Notes: generated by a model from the letters alone, not told the origin. DNA of 64,000 nt from an uncultured Roseburia sp. (GCA_900753715.1 CAAEAE010000015.1:89641-153640); one strand, 5' to 3'; shown: positions 36,133-46,371, numbered from the stretch's first letter. Numbers and translations are program-made.

Positions 36133-39100
36133 ATGGCAAAAATGAGAGTCTATGAACTCGCAAAAGAGTTAGGGATTGAAAATAAACAGATGTTAGAGTT
36201 TTTAAATACGAAAGGATTTGCAGTGACATCTGCAAGCAGCGGAGTGGAAGAGGATGCACAGAATCTTGCGCGTGGCAAATTCGGACGTAGGGCAGAGGCG
36301 CCAAAGGCGGAATCGGTAAAAGCGGAAGCACCGAAGGCAGAGGCACCAAAGGCAGAACAGCCGAAAAAAGACGAAAAAACAGAACCGGCAGCGACAGATG
36401 GACAGAAAGGTGCGGACCGCCCGAAGAAAAAATCAAGTATAACAGCGGTTTTTAATGCGCAGTATAGTAAACAGGGAAACAGACGTCCGGGACAGGGAGG
36501 AAACCGTCCGCAGGGAGGCAATAACCGTCCGGGACAGGGAGGAAACCGTCCGCAGGAGAACCGTCAGGCAAGACCGCAGACATCCGGCTATGATGTGCGC
36601 AAGGCATTTGAGCGTGCGATTAATCCGGAGGCTGCAAAGGCAGCAGAAGAGGCTGAAAAGCGCGCACAGGAAGCAAAACGCCTTGCAGCAGAGAAACAGG
36701 CAGCAACACCGGAAAAACAGCCGCAGCAGGCAAAACCGGTTGAAAATGTGTATGCAAACATGGAGCCGCCAAAGCAGACAAAGCCGGTTGAAAATGTGTA
36801 TGCAAATATGGCACCGGAGAACATTCCGTCAAGAGACCGTGGAAACACAGACCGCAGAAATGGTGGACAGAATCGTTCCGATGACAGAAGAAACGGACAG
36901 AATCGTTTTGATGACCGCAGAAACGGCGGACAGAACCGTTCCGATGACAGAAGAGGAAACAGACCATACGGAGACCGCCCGGCAAGAGGAGACGGCAGAA
37001 ACGACGGCGGTAGACCATTCCAGAACGGAAGACCGGGTGACCGCGGTACTAGACCAGGTGGAAATGGACAGCGTCCGGATGACAGAAGAAACGGTCAGGG
37101 AGGAAACTTCCGCGGAAGAGACGGCGGTAATTTCCGTAATGATGGTAATGTTCGTAATGATGGCAATTTCCGTGGTGATGGAAACGGACGCCTGAATCGT
37201 GAAATTGACAAGTTCAATAAAGAATCTGCATCTATGGTAACGGAGGAAATCCGCGGAAAAGAAACCAGAGAACGACAGAACGATAGAAATAAGAACAATA
37301 AACAGCGCGGAGATTATGATGCACTCGGCAGCAAGAAGCAGGAACGTTTCGTAAATCTTGAGAAGAACGGCGGCAAGAAGAAACCGGTTCAGCAGCCACA
37401 GCCGAAACAGGAAGAGGATGTGATCCGCACCCTTGTACTTCCGGAGAAGATGACAATCAAAGAATTGGCAGACAAGATGAAGATTCAGCCGTCTGTGATT
37501 GTAAAGAAGCTCTTTTTAAAGGGTACGATGGTAACGGTAAACCAGGAAATCGAATACGATACCGCAGAGGAAATTGCACTGGAATTTAACTGCATCTGCG
37601 AGCCGGAAGAAAAAGTTGACGTAATCGCAGAACTCTTAAAAGAGGAAGAGGATCCGGAAGATACCCTTGTTCCACGTCCGCCGGTTGTCTGCGTTATGGG
37701 ACACGTTGACCACGGTAAGACCTCCCTGCTGGATGCAATCCGCTCTACAAGAGTGACAGACCGCGAGGCAGGTGGTATTACACAGCATATCGGAGCATCC
37801 GTTGTCTCCATCAATGGTCAGAACATCACGTTCCTGGATACACCGGGACACGAGGCATTTACCGCAATGCGTATGCGTGGTGCAAACTCTACCGATATTG
37901 CAATTCTTGTAGTAGCAGCAGACGATGGTGTGATGCCGCAGACAGTAGAGGCAATCAACCATGCAAAAGCAGCAGGAGTTGAAATCATTGTTGCAATCAA
38001 CAAAATTGATAAGCCGAGTGCTAATATTGAGCGTGTAAAACAGGAGTTATCAGAGTATGAACTGATTCCGGAAGACTGGGGCGGAAGCACGATTTTCTGT
38101 CCGGTATCTGCACATACCAAAGAAGGTATCGATAACCTGTTAGAGATGATTCTTCTTACCGCAGAGGTATTAGAGCTTCGTGCAAATCCGAACCGTCATG
38201 CGCGTGGTCTTGTTATTGAGGCACAGTTAGACAAAGGTCGTGGTGCCGTTGCAACCGTTCTGGTACAGAAGGGAACCTTAAAAGTCGGTCAGCCGATTGC
38301 GTGCGGAAGCTGTTATGGTAAAGTACGTGCGATGATTGATGACCAGGGAAGACGTGTCAAGGAAGCAGGACCGTCTATGCCGGTTGAGATTTTAGGACTT
38401 TCTTCCGTTCCGGAGGCAGGTGAAACATTTGTTTCCACGGAAACAGATAAAGAGGCAAGAGCATTTGCAGAGACTTATATTTCCGAAGGCAAGAATAAGC
38501 TGATTGAGGATACCAAGGCAAAGATGTCCTTAGACGATTTATTCTCCCAGATTCAGTCCGGAAATGTAAAAGAACTGAATATTATTGTAAAGGCAGATGT
38601 ACAGGGTTCTGTAGAGGCAGTAAAACAGAGTCTTGTGAAGCTGTCCAACGAAGAAGTAGTGGTAAAAGTAATCCACGGCGGTGTAGGTGCAATCAACGAA
38701 TCCGATGTTATCTTAGCATCCGCATCCAGCGCAATCATCATTGGATTTAACGTTCGTCCGGATCCGACTGCAAAGGTAACGGCAGAGCGTGAGAATGTAG
38801 ATGTACGTCTTTACAAGGTTATCTACAATGCCATCGAGGATGTGGAGGCTGCCATGAAGGGAATGCTTGATCCGGTATATGAGGAGAAAGTTCTCGGTCA
38901 TGCAGAAGTACGCCAGATTTTCAAGGCATCCGGTGTCGGCAACATTGCAGGTTCCTATGTGCTTGACGGTGTATTCCAGCGTGGATGCAAGGTTCGTATC
39001 TCCCGCGAAGGCAAACAGATTTTCGAGGGCGATTTAGCTTCCTTAAAGCGTTTCAAGGATGATGTCAAAGAGGTAAGAGCCGGATATGAGTGCGGACTAG

Positions 39101-39174
39101 TATTTGACGGATTTAATGATATTGCAGAACTCGATGTGGTAGAGGCTTACACAATGGTGGAAGTGCCAAGATAG
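36133..39174 (+). CDS. infB: Translation initiation factor IF-2 with long low-complexity N-terminus
   Basis: A 1013-residue IF-2, the GTPase that brings initiator tRNA to the ribosome. The first IF2_N domain is [20 protein letters not shown]. Residues about 60-430 are low complexity, first Ala/Glu/Lys/Pro, then Arg/Gly/Asn/Asp-rich (repeats like [12 protein letters not shown]), and a direct repeat of [11 protein letters not shown] second IF2_N domain ([20 protein letters not shown]) precedes the G domain with [14 protein letters not shown] (G1, near residue 523), DTPGHEAF (G3) and NKIDKP (G4). The C-terminal domains are complete. The ATG at 36133 is preceded by GGAGG. Confidence 0.97.
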   Translation: MAKMRVYELAKELGIENKQMLEFLNTKGFAVTSASSGVEEDAQNLARGKFGRRAEAPKAESVKAEAPKAEAPKAEQPKKDEKTEPAATDGQKGADRPKKKSSITAVFNAQYSKQGNRRPGQGGNRPQGGNNRPGQGGNRPQENRQARPQTSGYDVRKAFERAINPEAAKAAEEAEKRAQEAKRLAAEKQAATPEKQPQQAKPVENVYANMEPPKQTKPVENVYANMAPENIPSRDRGNTDRRNGGQNRSDDRRNGQNRFDDRRNGGQNRSDDRRGNRPYGDRPARGDGRNDGGRPFQNGRPGDRGTRPGGNGQRPDDRRNGQGGNFRGRDGGNFRNDGNVRNDGNFRGDGNGRLNREIDKFNKESASMVTEEIRGKETRERQNDRNKNNKQRGDYDALGSKKQERFVNLEKNGGKKKPVQQPQPKQEEDVIRTLVLPEKMTIKELADKMKIQPSVIVKKLFLKGTMVTVNQEIEYDTAEEIALEFNCICEPEEKVDVIAELLKEEEDPEDTLVPRPPVVCVMGHVDHGKTSLLDAIRSTRVTDREAGGITQHIGASVVSINGQNITFLDTPGHEAFTAMRMRGANSTDIAILVVAADDGVMPQTVEAINHAKAAGVEIIVAINKIDKPSANIERVKQELSEYELIPEDWGGSTIFCPVSAHTKEGIDNLLEMILLTAEVLELRANPNRHARGLVIEAQLDKGRGAVATVLVQKGTLKVGQPIACGSCYGKVRAMIDDQGRRVKEAGPSMPVEILGLSSVPEAGETFVSTETDKEARAFAETYISEGKNKLIEDTKAKMSLDDLFSQIQSGNVKELNIIVKADVQGSVEAVKQSLVKLSNEEVVVKVIHGGVGAINESDVILASASSAIIIGFNVRPDPTAKVTAERENVDVRLYKVIYNAIEDVEAAMKGMLDPVYEEKVLGHAEVRQIFKASGVGNIAGSYVLDGVFQRGCKVRISREGKQIFEGDLASLKRFKDDVKEVRAGYECGLVFDGFNDIAELDVVEAYTMVEVPR

Positions 39175-39191
39175 AGTTTGAAAGGGCAGGA

Positions 39192-39587
39192 ATGAGAAAG
39201 AACAGTATAAAAAATACCAGAATCAATGGTGAAGTTTTGCGGGAATTAAGCAACATCATCCGCGGGGAAATCAAAGACCCGCGGATTGCACCGATGACCA
39301 GCGTGGTTGCTGTGGAGGTTGCTCCGGATTTAAAAACCTGCAAGGCATATATCAGTGTCCTCGGCGATGAAGAGGCACAGAAAAATACTCTGATTGGTCT
39401 GCGCAGTGCAGAAGGCTATATCAGAACCAAACTTGCGAAGAGTATCAACTTGAGAAATACACCGGAAATCCGTTTTATTCTCGACCAATCCATCGAGTAC
39501 GGAATCCGGATGTCCAAGATGATTTCGGATGTAAACAAGGATTTGAATGAGAACCCGGAGACTGAGACCGAAGAAGAAGGGGAATAA
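39192..39587 (+). CDS. rbfA: Ribosome-binding factor A
   Basis: A 131-residue KH-like protein that helps 16S rRNA 5' end maturation and cold adaptation. Family sequence is seen in NTRINGEVLRELSNIIRGEI, KDPRIAPMTSVVAVEVAPDL and LRNTPEIRFILDQSIEYG. It has an acidic C-terminal tail. Located right after infB, as usual. Confidence 0.96.
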   Translation: MRKNSIKNTRINGEVLRELSNIIRGEIKDPRIAPMTSVVAVEVAPDLKTCKAYISVLGDEEAQKNTLIGLRSAEGYIRTKLAKSINLRNTPEIRFILDQSIEYGIRMSKMISDVNKDLNENPETETEEEGE

Positions 39588-39590
39588 AAA

Positions 39591-40538
39591 GTGACAAATC
39601 TGGATGATTTTCTGAAAGGGGCGGGAACCGTTGCCATTGCCGGTCATATCAGACCGGATGGCGACTGTGTGGGTTCCTGTCTTGCCACCTACAATTATAT
39701 CAGAACATACTATCCGCAGATTGCGGTGGATTTGTATTTAGAGCCGATTCCAAACATTTTTAAATTTTTGGCGCGTTCGGAAGAAATCAAAAGCGAGTAT
39801 CCGGAAGGGAAACGTTATGATTTATTTATCGCGCTCGACTGTGGGGACACCGGAAGACTTGGAAATGCGGCAGGGTACTTTGAAACAGCAAGGAAAACAG
39901 TCTGCGTGGACCATCATATCAGCAATCAGAGCTTCGCGGATGAAAATTATATTTTCCCAAAGGCAAGTTCTGCGAGCGAACTTATTTTTGACCTGCTGCC
40001 AAAGGAGCGCTTAACCAAAGAACTTGCGGAGTGCCTTTATACCGGAATTATCCATGATACAGGTGTATTCCGTTATTCCTGTACTTCTAAGGCAACGATG
40101 GAAAAAGCAGGCATGCTGATGGAGCTTGGGATTGATTATCCTAAAATTATTGACGACACATTTTTTGCAAAAACATACGAACAGAACCGCATCATGGGGC
40201 TTGCGTTGCTAAAAAGCAAACTGCATCTGGATGGAAAATGTATTTCAAGCATTATCACAGAGGCGGAAATGAAAGAATACGGTGTTTTGCCAAAGCATTT
40301 AGACGGAATTGTAAGTCAGCTTCGTGTCACAAAGGATGTGGAGGTTTCCATCTTTTTGTATGAGACCGGAGACGGCAGCTTTAAAGTGAGTGCGCGGTCT
40401 GCTTCTTATGTGGATGTGGCAGCGATTGCCATGAAATATGGCGGCGGCGGTCATGTCAGGGCGGCTGGATGTTCCGTGACAGGTGAACCGGAAGACATCG
40501 TGGAAAAATTTGTGGCAGAAGTGGCAGAGCAGATATGA
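39591..40538 (+). CDS. nrnA: Bifunctional oligoribonuclease/PAP phosphatase NrnA (DHH family)
   Basis: A 315-residue DHH/DHHA1 phosphoesterase. Metal-binding motifs are GHIRPDGDCVGS, IALDCGDTGR and the DHH triad in VDHHISN. The C-terminal DHHA1 domain has GGGGHVRAAG. Relatives degrade very short RNAs and dephosphorylate 3'-phosphoadenosine 5'-phosphate. The start is GTG at 39591, 3 bases after rbfA, and its stop overlaps the truB start (ATGA). This gene often sits between rbfA and truB in Firmicutes. Confidence 0.93.
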   Translation: MTNLDDFLKGAGTVAIAGHIRPDGDCVGSCLATYNYIRTYYPQIAVDLYLEPIPNIFKFLARSEEIKSEYPEGKRYDLFIALDCGDTGRLGNAAGYFETARKTVCVDHHISNQSFADENYIFPKASSASELIFDLLPKERLTKELAECLYTGIIHDTGVFRYSCTSKATMEKAGMLMELGIDYPKIIDDTFFAKTYEQNRIMGLALLKSKLHLDGKCISSIITEAEMKEYGVLPKHLDGIVSQLRVTKDVEVSIFLYETGDGSFKVSARSASYVDVAAIAMKYGGGGHVRAAGCSVTGEPEDIVEKFVAEVAEQI

Positions 40539-41464
40539 TTAGCGGAATTATCAATGTATACAAAGAAAAAGGATATACTTCCTTTGATGTCGTAGCAAAA
40601 TTAAGAGGCATCTTAAAAACAAGAAAAATCGGACACACAGGGACACTCGATCCGGATGCGGAGGGAGTGTTGCCTGTGTGTCTTGGCAAAGCAACAAAAG
40701 TCTGTGACCTCCTGACAGATAAGAGCAAGGAATATGAGGCAGTCATGCTTCTTGGAATGACAACCGATACGCAGGATATCACAGGAACGGTGCTTAGCGA
40801 AAAGCCGGTAAATGTGACAGAGGAAGCGGTGAGGGAGGCCGTGCTTTCCATGCAGGGAAGCTACAACCAGATTCCTCCGATGTACTCTGCACTGAAAGTA
40901 GATGGAAAAAAATTGTGTGATCTGGCAAGAAGCGGCGTAACGGTGGAGCGTGCGGCAAGAGAAGTGATGATTCATGAGATTGAGATTCTTTCCATGGAAC
41001 TTCCGCGCGTGAAAATGCGGGTGTACTGTTCAAAGGGAACCTATATCAGGACATTGTGCCAGGATATTGGTGAAAAACTGGGATGCGGTGCCTGTATGGA
41101 AACGCTGCTTCGCACAAGAGTTTCCAAATTTGTACTAAAAGATGCGCTGAAATTGGCACAGATTGAGGAAGCGGTAAAGAAACAGGCGAAAGAGCTGCCG
41201 CCTGAACAGTGGACAAGCAGTACGTTTGACTTTATAAAACCGGTAGATTCGGTGTTTCTGGCGTATGAAAAGGCGACGGTGAAGAAAGAATATGAAAAAC
41301 TTCTTTATAATGGAAACCGTCTGAAGGAAAAATTCTTTATGGAAAAGACGATGCAAAAAAGTCCACTGCGCATTTACGATGAGGCGGGGCAGTTTATCGG
41401 AATCTATGAGTATATGCCGGAAAGAAGAGATTATAAACCAGTGAAGGTGTTTATGGGATCATGA
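40535..41464 (+). CDS. truB: tRNA pseudouridine-55 synthase
   Basis: A 309-residue enzyme that makes pseudouridine 55 in the T loop of tRNAs. The start ISGIINVYKEKGYTSFDVV and the catalytic motif GHTGTLDPDAEGVLPV with its Asp are clear, along with YTSFD, QIPPMYSALKVDGKKL and RVYCSKGTYIRTLCQD. The ATGA overlap with nrnA and another with ribF show tight coupling. Confidence 0.97.
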   Translation: MISGIINVYKEKGYTSFDVVAKLRGILKTRKIGHTGTLDPDAEGVLPVCLGKATKVCDLLTDKSKEYEAVMLLGMTTDTQDITGTVLSEKPVNVTEEAVREAVLSMQGSYNQIPPMYSALKVDGKKLCDLARSGVTVERAAREVMIHEIEILSMELPRVKMRVYCSKGTYIRTLCQDIGEKLGCGACMETLLRTRVSKFVLKDALKLAQIEEAVKKQAKELPPEQWTSSTFDFIKPVDSVFLAYEKATVKKEYEKLLYNGNRLKEKFFMEKTMQKSPLRIYDEAGQFIGIYEYMPERRDYKPVKVFMGS

Positions 41465-42384
41465 AATATATCAGGAATACAACCGATTTTCAAATCGGGG
41501 AGCCAACAGCTTTAACTGTCGGAAAATTTGACGGGCTTCACAGAGGGCATGAGCTTTTAATGGAGAAGCTGGCGCAGAAAAAGGCAGAAGGATTAAAGGC
41601 AGCAGTGTTTACCTTTGATATTCCCCCGAAACAGAATATTGAAAAAAAAGACAGTCAGGTAATTACGACAAGTGAAGAAAAAATGCACCGGATGGAGCAG
41701 ATGGGAATCGACTACCTGGTAGAATGTCCGTTTACGCCGGAAATTATGAGTATGGAGGCAGAAGATTTCCTGAAAAAAATGGTGGAGCAGTTACAGGTGC
41801 ACTGTTTTGTTGTTGGGGAAGATTTTCATTTCGGACATAACAGGCGTGGTGATTTCCATATGTTGCAGGAATATGCAAAAACGTATGGATATGAGGTCGT
41901 TGTCCTGAAAAAAATAAAAGAAGACGAGCGTGATATCAGCAGTACGTTTGTGCGGGAAGAAATTGCAGCGGGAAATATCGAAAAGGCAAATCATCTGCTT
42001 GGATACCGCTATTTTATCACCGGTGAAGTGGAGCATGGAAAACGGATTGGAAGAACCATCGGGATTCCGACGGTGAATCAGATTCCACCCAGAGAAAAAT
42101 TATTGCCTCCGTTTGGCGTTTATGTGACAGAAGTGTGGATTCATGGAAAATCTTACCGCGGCGTGACAAATGTCGGATGCAAGCCGACAATAGAGGGCAT
42201 CCGTCCGGCAGGGGTGGAGACGCATCTTTTGGACTTTGCGGAAGATGTATACGGACAGACGATTACCGTGGAATTTCTGCACCAGATTCGCAGGGAACAT
42301 AAATTTGAATCTATTGAAGCGTTGAAGCAGCAGATGCAATGCGATATCGCGGAAGCCGCCCGTTATTTTGAAAATATTACATAA
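41461..42384 (+). CDS. ribF: Bifunctional riboflavin kinase / FAD synthetase
   Basis: A 307-residue enzyme that makes FMN and FAD. The N-terminal nucleotidyltransferase part has VGKFDGLHRGHELLM, FVVGEDFHFGHNRRG and DISSTFVREEIAAG. The C-terminal kinase part has GRTIGIPTVNQ and a late PTIEGIRPAGVETHLLDF. It is the last gene of the rimP-ribF run; a new promoter follows. Confidence 0.97.
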   Translation: MKYIRNTTDFQIGEPTALTVGKFDGLHRGHELLMEKLAQKKAEGLKAAVFTFDIPPKQNIEKKDSQVITTSEEKMHRMEQMGIDYLVECPFTPEIMSMEAEDFLKKMVEQLQVHCFVVGEDFHFGHNRRGDFHMLQEYAKTYGYEVVVLKKIKEDERDISSTFVREEIAAGNIEKANHLLGYRYFITGEVEHGKRIGRTIGIPTVNQIPPREKLLPPFGVYVTEVWIHGKSYRGVTNVGCKPTIEGIRPAGVETHLLDFAEDVYGQTITVEFLHQIRREHKFESIEALKQQMQCDIAEAARYFENIT

Positions 42385-42400
42385 ATGTTACAACTTTATG

Positions 42401-42429
42401 TTGACATTGTAAAATATGATTGTTATACT
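42401..42429 (+). promoter_or_regulatory. Promoter of the NlpC/P60 gene
   Basis: TTGACA, 17-base spacer, TATACT, 55 bases before the ATG. Confidence 0.85.
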
Positions 42430-42483
42430 CGAAAAAGGGATTTAATAACATGAAAAGTTTCACACGCAGGAACGGAGATTAGC

Positions 42484-43671
42484 ATGAAAGCGAGAATGAT
42501 AAAAGTAGCAGGCTTATTGCTTGCAGGAACGCTTGTTTTTTCAACTGCATATATGGGTAGAGGGCTGACCGAGGCAGAGGCGGAAACCATCGAAACAGAT
42601 GGAACCGGAAGCGCAGGTGTCGCTGCTGCATTTGAGGATGAAATGCAGGCATATTCCGGAATAGACAATGGGGGGCGTGCCGGAATTGCAGAGACTTTTT
42701 CGCAGAGTCTTAACAGCGCAGAGATAACTGCAGCGCAGGTGTCTGAGATGAATGCAGGAAAGACTGCTTCAGGTCAGGAAGAAGAGGAACAGACCACAGA
42801 GGAGACGACCACAGAGGAGACGACAATCTGCGGTTATACGAATCTTGGAATCGCAAGTGTAGATGGAAACCTTAACGTGCGGGAAGGTGCCGGAACAGAA
42901 TACGAGGTTGTCGGCAAGATGCAGAATAATGCCGGCTGTGAAATCCTTGGAGTAGAGGGAGACTGGACAAAGATTCAGTCCGGAAAAGTAACCGGATATG
43001 TAAGCTCGGAATTCCTTGTTTCCGGCGACGATGTAGTGGCGCTTGCGGATGAGGTAAAACAGACCATTGCAACGGTAAAGGAAGGAACGGTTACATTATT
43101 TGTCCGCGAGGACGCAACGACGGATTCCGAAGTCGTGACCATGGTGCCGGATGGAGAAGAACTTGAGGTACTTGAGATGTTAGATGGCTGGGCAAGAGTC
43201 GCAGTGGATAACGATGAGGGATATGTCTGCACCGATTATGTAGAGATTTCCACACAGCTTCCGAAGGCGCAGACACTCACCGAGCTTCAGTATGGACAGG
43301 GTGTATCGGATGTCCGCGTTGATTTGGTACAGTATGCGCTTCAGTTTGTCGGTAATCCATATGTATGGGGCGGCACAAGCCTTACAAACGGAGCAGACTG
43401 TTCCGGATTCGTACTCAGTGTATTCGCAAATTATGGAATTTCACTGCCGCATCACTCCGGTTCCCAGGCAGGATGCGGTACAAAGATTTCAAGCTCTGAG
43501 GCAAGACCGGGAGATTTGTTCTTCTATGGAAACGGAAGCACGATTAACCACGTTGCAATCTATATCGGAAACGGACAGGTTGTGCACGCAAGCTCTCCGT
43601 CCTCAGGAATCAAGATTTCCAGTGCGTTTTACCGTACACCGTTAAAGGTTGTGAACATCCTGGGAAACTAA
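42484..43671 (+). CDS. Secreted NlpC/P60 peptidoglycan hydrolase with two SH3b domains
   Basis: A 395-residue secreted wall hydrolase. A signal peptide (about residues 1-32) is followed by an acidic Thr/Glu linker, two bacterial SH3 domains (about 117-180, with LNVREGAGTEYEVVGKM, and about 200-260) and a C-terminal NlpC/P60 domain (about 275-395). The catalytic Cys306 lies in NGADCSGF and His356 in INHVAIYIG, with a further His in VVHASS. Such enzymes cut D-gamma-Glu to diamino acid bonds in stem peptides; SH3b domains bind the wall. It is a single gene. Confidence 0.94.
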   Translation: MKARMIKVAGLLLAGTLVFSTAYMGRGLTEAEAETIETDGTGSAGVAAAFEDEMQAYSGIDNGGRAGIAETFSQSLNSAEITAAQVSEMNAGKTASGQEEEEQTTEETTTEETTICGYTNLGIASVDGNLNVREGAGTEYEVVGKMQNNAGCEILGVEGDWTKIQSGKVTGYVSSEFLVSGDDVVALADEVKQTIATVKEGTVTLFVREDATTDSEVVTMVPDGEELEVLEMLDGWARVAVDNDEGYVCTDYVEISTQLPKAQTLTELQYGQGVSDVRVDLVQYALQFVGNPYVWGGTSLTNGADCSGFVLSVFANYGISLPHHSGSQAGCGTKISSSEARPGDLFFYGNGSTINHVAIYIGNGQVVHASSPSSGIKISSAFYRTPLKVVNILGN

Positions 43672-43680
43672 AATTTACTA

Positions 43681-43709
43681 TTTACAGTATGGTTTTTATA
43701 TGCTATACT
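43681..43709 (+). promoter_or_regulatory. Promoter of rpsO
   Basis: TTTACA, 17-base spacer, TATACT with the extended TGC before the -10. Confidence 0.8.
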
Positions 43710-43715
43710 GACCAA

Positions 43716-43800
43716 GTATGAATTTAGCCCGTATTCGGTGGATGGACACTCCGACCTTCTGCTGAGTATCCAAAGATTTTGGGCGATTATTATAATTTTA
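43716..43800 (+). promoter_or_regulatory. Structured rpsO leader, possible S15-binding region
   Basis: The leader can pair GCCC (43727) with GGGC (43781) and TGGAT (43739) with ATCCA (43768), enclosing further short stems, just before the AAAGGAGG ribosome binding site. S15 represses its own mRNA through such structures in several bacteria; here it is inferred. Confidence 0.35.
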
Positions 43801-43816
43801 AAGGAGGATCATAAAC

Positions 43817-44083
43817 ATGATCGCAAAGGAAAAGAAACAGGCTATTATCGCAGAGTATGGCAGAACAGCAAACGACACAGGTTCACCGGAAGTACAGATT
43901 GCAATCTTATCTGCACGTATCGAGGAACTGACAGCTCATTTGAAAGAGAACCCGAAGGACTTCCATTCTAACAGAGGTCTGTTAAAGATGGTAGGACAGA
44001 GACGTCGTTTATTATCTTACTTAAAGCAGGTCGACATCGAGAGATATCGTTCTTTAATCGAGCGCTTAGGTTTAAGAAAATAA
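43817..44083 (+). CDS. rpsO: 30S ribosomal protein S15
   Basis: An 88-residue protein of the normal S15 size. It starts [20 protein letters not shown] and includes [34 protein letters not shown] and RRRLLSYLK, which contact the 16S rRNA central domain. AAAGGAGGA precedes the ATG. It is upstream of pnp, as in most bacteria. Confidence 0.98.
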   Translation: MIAKEKKQAIIAEYGRTANDTGSPEVQIAILSARIEELTAHLKENPKDFHSNRGLLKMVGQRRRLLSYLKQVDIERYRSLIERLGLRK

Positions 44084-44095
44084 GTAGCAACCAGC

Positions 44096-44157
44096 AGAGG
44101 AGGTGTCCGGGAGACCGGATGTCCTCCTCTTGTCATGCAGAACAAAAGCTGCATGAC
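44096..44157 (+). terminator. Two hairpins after rpsO
   Basis: AGAGGAGG pairs with CCTCCTCT with an inner CCGG/CCGG stem, then GTCATGCAG pairs with CTGCATGAC around an AACAAAAG loop. The T run is poor, so termination may be partial and allow read-through to pnp. Confidence 0.6.
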
Positions 44158-44175
44158 GATAAGAAAAGACAGCCC

Positions 44176-44257
44176 GGCGGAGCACAATCCGAGACCACTG
44201 AAAAGAATAGGGTGACCTAAGACACATATTTTTTTCAGTAGTTTCGGGGCATCCGCC
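44176..44257 (+). promoter_or_regulatory. Long base-paired pnp leader
   Basis: Bases 44189-44204 pair with 44232-44247 at 15 of 16 positions (one G-T, one C-A mismatch), and outside them GGCGGA (44176-44181) pairs with TCCGCC (44252-44257). The stem ends about 20 bases before the pnp start codon. In E. coli a similar duplex in the pnp leader is cut by RNase III for autoregulation. Confidence 0.7.
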
Positions 44258-44277
44258 GCAGGAAAAGGAGAAATGAT

Positions 44278-46371
44278 ATGTATAAAAGTTTTTCAATGGA
44301 ACTGGCTGGAAGAACGCTGACTGTAGACATCGGAAGAGTATGTGCACAGGCAAACGGAGCAGCTTTGTTAAAATATGGTGAGACAACCGTATTATCAACC
44401 GTAACCGCTTCTGACAAGCCGAGAGACGGAGTAGATTTTTTCCCGTTAAGCGTGGAATTTGAAGAGAAAATGTACGCAGTAGGTAAGATTCCGGGAGGCT
44501 TTAACAAGAGAGAGGGAAAGGCATCTGAGAATGCAATCCTTACTTCCCGTGTTATCGACCGTCCGATGCGTCCGCTGTTCCCGAAGGATTACCGCAATGA
44601 CGTAACCATCAATAACATGGTAATGTCTGTTGACCCGCAGTGCCGTCCGGAAATCGTGGCAATGCTTGGAGCAGCACTTGTAACAACCATTTCAGATATC
44701 CCATTCGATGGACCGTGTGCTATGACCCAGATGGGAATGGTAAACGGTGAGTTTATCGTAAACCCGTCTCAGAAGGACTGGGATAACGGAGACTTAAAGC
44801 TTACAGTTGCATCCACCGCTCAGAAGGTAATCATGATTGAGGCTGGTGCAAATGAAATCCCGGAAGAGAAGATGTTAGAAGCAATCTACAAATGTCATGA
44901 TATTAACCAGACCATTATTGCTTTCATGAACAAGATTGTAGAGGAAGTCGGCAAGAAAAAGCATGAGTATACAAGCTGTGCAATCCCGGAGGAAATGTTT
45001 GCAGCCATCCGCGAAATCGTAACACCGGAGCAGATGGAAGAGGCAGTTTTCACCGACGAGAAACAGAAGAGAGAAGAGAACATCCGCGAGATTACCGAGA
45101 AGCTTGAAGAAGCTTTTGCAGATAAAGAGGACTGGCTTGCAGTTCTTGGCGAAGCAGTTTACCAGTATCAGAAGAAGACGGTCCGCAAGATGATTTTAAA
45201 AGACCACAAGCGTCCGGATGGACGTGCCATCAACCAGATTCGTCCGCTGGCAGCAGAAGTGGATTTGATTCCGAGAGTTCATGGTTCTGCAATGTTTACA
45301 CGTGGTCAGACACAGATTTGTGATGTTGTAACACTTGCACCGCTTTCTGAGGTTCAGAAGATTGACGGATTAGATGAGAATATTACAACCAAGAGATACA
45401 TCCATCAGTATAATTTCCCGGCATATTCTGTAGGTGAGACAAAGGTTTCCCGTGGACCGGGACGTCGTGAGATTGGTCATGGAGCTTTGGCAGAGCGTGC
45501 GCTGATTCCGGTACTTCCTTCTGAGGAGGAGTTCCCGTATGCAATCCGTGCCGTATCCGAGACCTTTGAGTCAAACGGTTCTACTTCCATGGCATCTACC
45601 TGTGCATCCTGCATGGCACTTATGGCAGCAGGTGTTCCGATTAAGTCTATGGTGGCAGGTATTTCCTGCGGACTTGTAACCGGTGATACCGATGATGATT
45701 ACATCGTCCTTACCGACATTCAGGGATTAGAGGATTTCTTCGGAGACATGGACTTCAAGGTAACCGGTACTCATAAGGGCATTACAGCTATCCAGATGGA
45801 TATCAAGATTCATGGTCTGACCAGACCAATCGTAGAGGAAGCAATTGCTAGAACCAGAGAGGCAAGACTCTACATTATGGATGAGGTAATGTCCAAGGCA
45901 ATTTCTGAGCCGAGAAAAGAAGTTGGACAGTACGCACCGAAGATTATCCAGATTCAGATTGACCCGGCAAAGATTGGTGATGTGGTTGGACAGAGAGGAA
46001 AGACCATCAACGAGATTATCGATCGCACCGGCGTTAAGATTGATATTACCGATGACGGCGCTGTATCTGTTTGCGGAACAGACGCAGACATGATGGCAAA
46101 AGCCGTAGATATGATTAAGATTATCACCACAGATTTCGAGGAAGGTCAGATTTTCACCGGTACTGTGGTAAGCATCAAAGAGTTTGGTGCATTCTTAGAG
46201 TTCGCACCGGGCAAAGAGGGAATGGTTCACATTTCCAAGATTGCAAAAGAGCGCATTAACCGTGTAGAGGATGTGCTTACATTGGGAGATACCGTAAAAG
46301 TTATCTGCCTTGGAAAAGACAAGATGGGAAGAATCAGCTTCTCTATCAAGGATGTTCCGGAAGAAGCATAA
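44278..46371 (+). CDS. pnp: Polynucleotide phosphorylase
   Basis: A 697-residue 3'-5' phosphorolytic exoribonuclease. It has two RNase PH domains (first from about 10 to 230, second from about 310 to 545 with FNFPAYSVGE-like HQYNFPAYSVGETK), a KH domain (VGQRGKTINEIIDRTG) and an S1 domain (FTGTVVSIKEFGAFLEFAPG). It takes part in mRNA decay and RNA quality control. AAGGAG precedes the ATG. Its leader forms a long duplex that suggests self-control. Confidence 0.97.
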   Translation: MYKSFSMELAGRTLTVDIGRVCAQANGAALLKYGETTVLSTVTASDKPRDGVDFFPLSVEFEEKMYAVGKIPGGFNKREGKASENAILTSRVIDRPMRPLFPKDYRNDVTINNMVMSVDPQCRPEIVAMLGAALVTTISDIPFDGPCAMTQMGMVNGEFIVNPSQKDWDNGDLKLTVASTAQKVIMIEAGANEIPEEKMLEAIYKCHDINQTIIAFMNKIVEEVGKKKHEYTSCAIPEEMFAAIREIVTPEQMEEAVFTDEKQKREENIREITEKLEEAFADKEDWLAVLGEAVYQYQKKTVRKMILKDHKRPDGRAINQIRPLAAEVDLIPRVHGSAMFTRGQTQICDVVTLAPLSEVQKIDGLDENITTKRYIHQYNFPAYSVGETKVSRGPGRREIGHGALAERALIPVLPSEEEFPYAIRAVSETFESNGSTSMASTCASCMALMAAGVPIKSMVAGISCGLVTGDTDDDYIVLTDIQGLEDFFGDMDFKVTGTHKGITAIQMDIKIHGLTRPIVEEAIARTREARLYIMDEVMSKAISEPRKEVGQYAPKIIQIQIDPAKIGDVVGQRGKTINEIIDRTGVKIDITDDGAVSVCGTDADMMAKAVDMIKIITTDFEEGQIFTGTVVSIKEFGAFLEFAPGKEGMVHISKIAKERINRVEDVLTLGDTVKVICLGKDKMGRISFSIKDVPEEA

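Noticed and set aside
36455..37195. A 246-codon open frame overlapping infB, very rich in Arg, Glu and Thr
   Set aside because: It is a frame-shifted shadow of the low-complexity Arg/Gly region of IF-2, with no ribosome binding site of its own.
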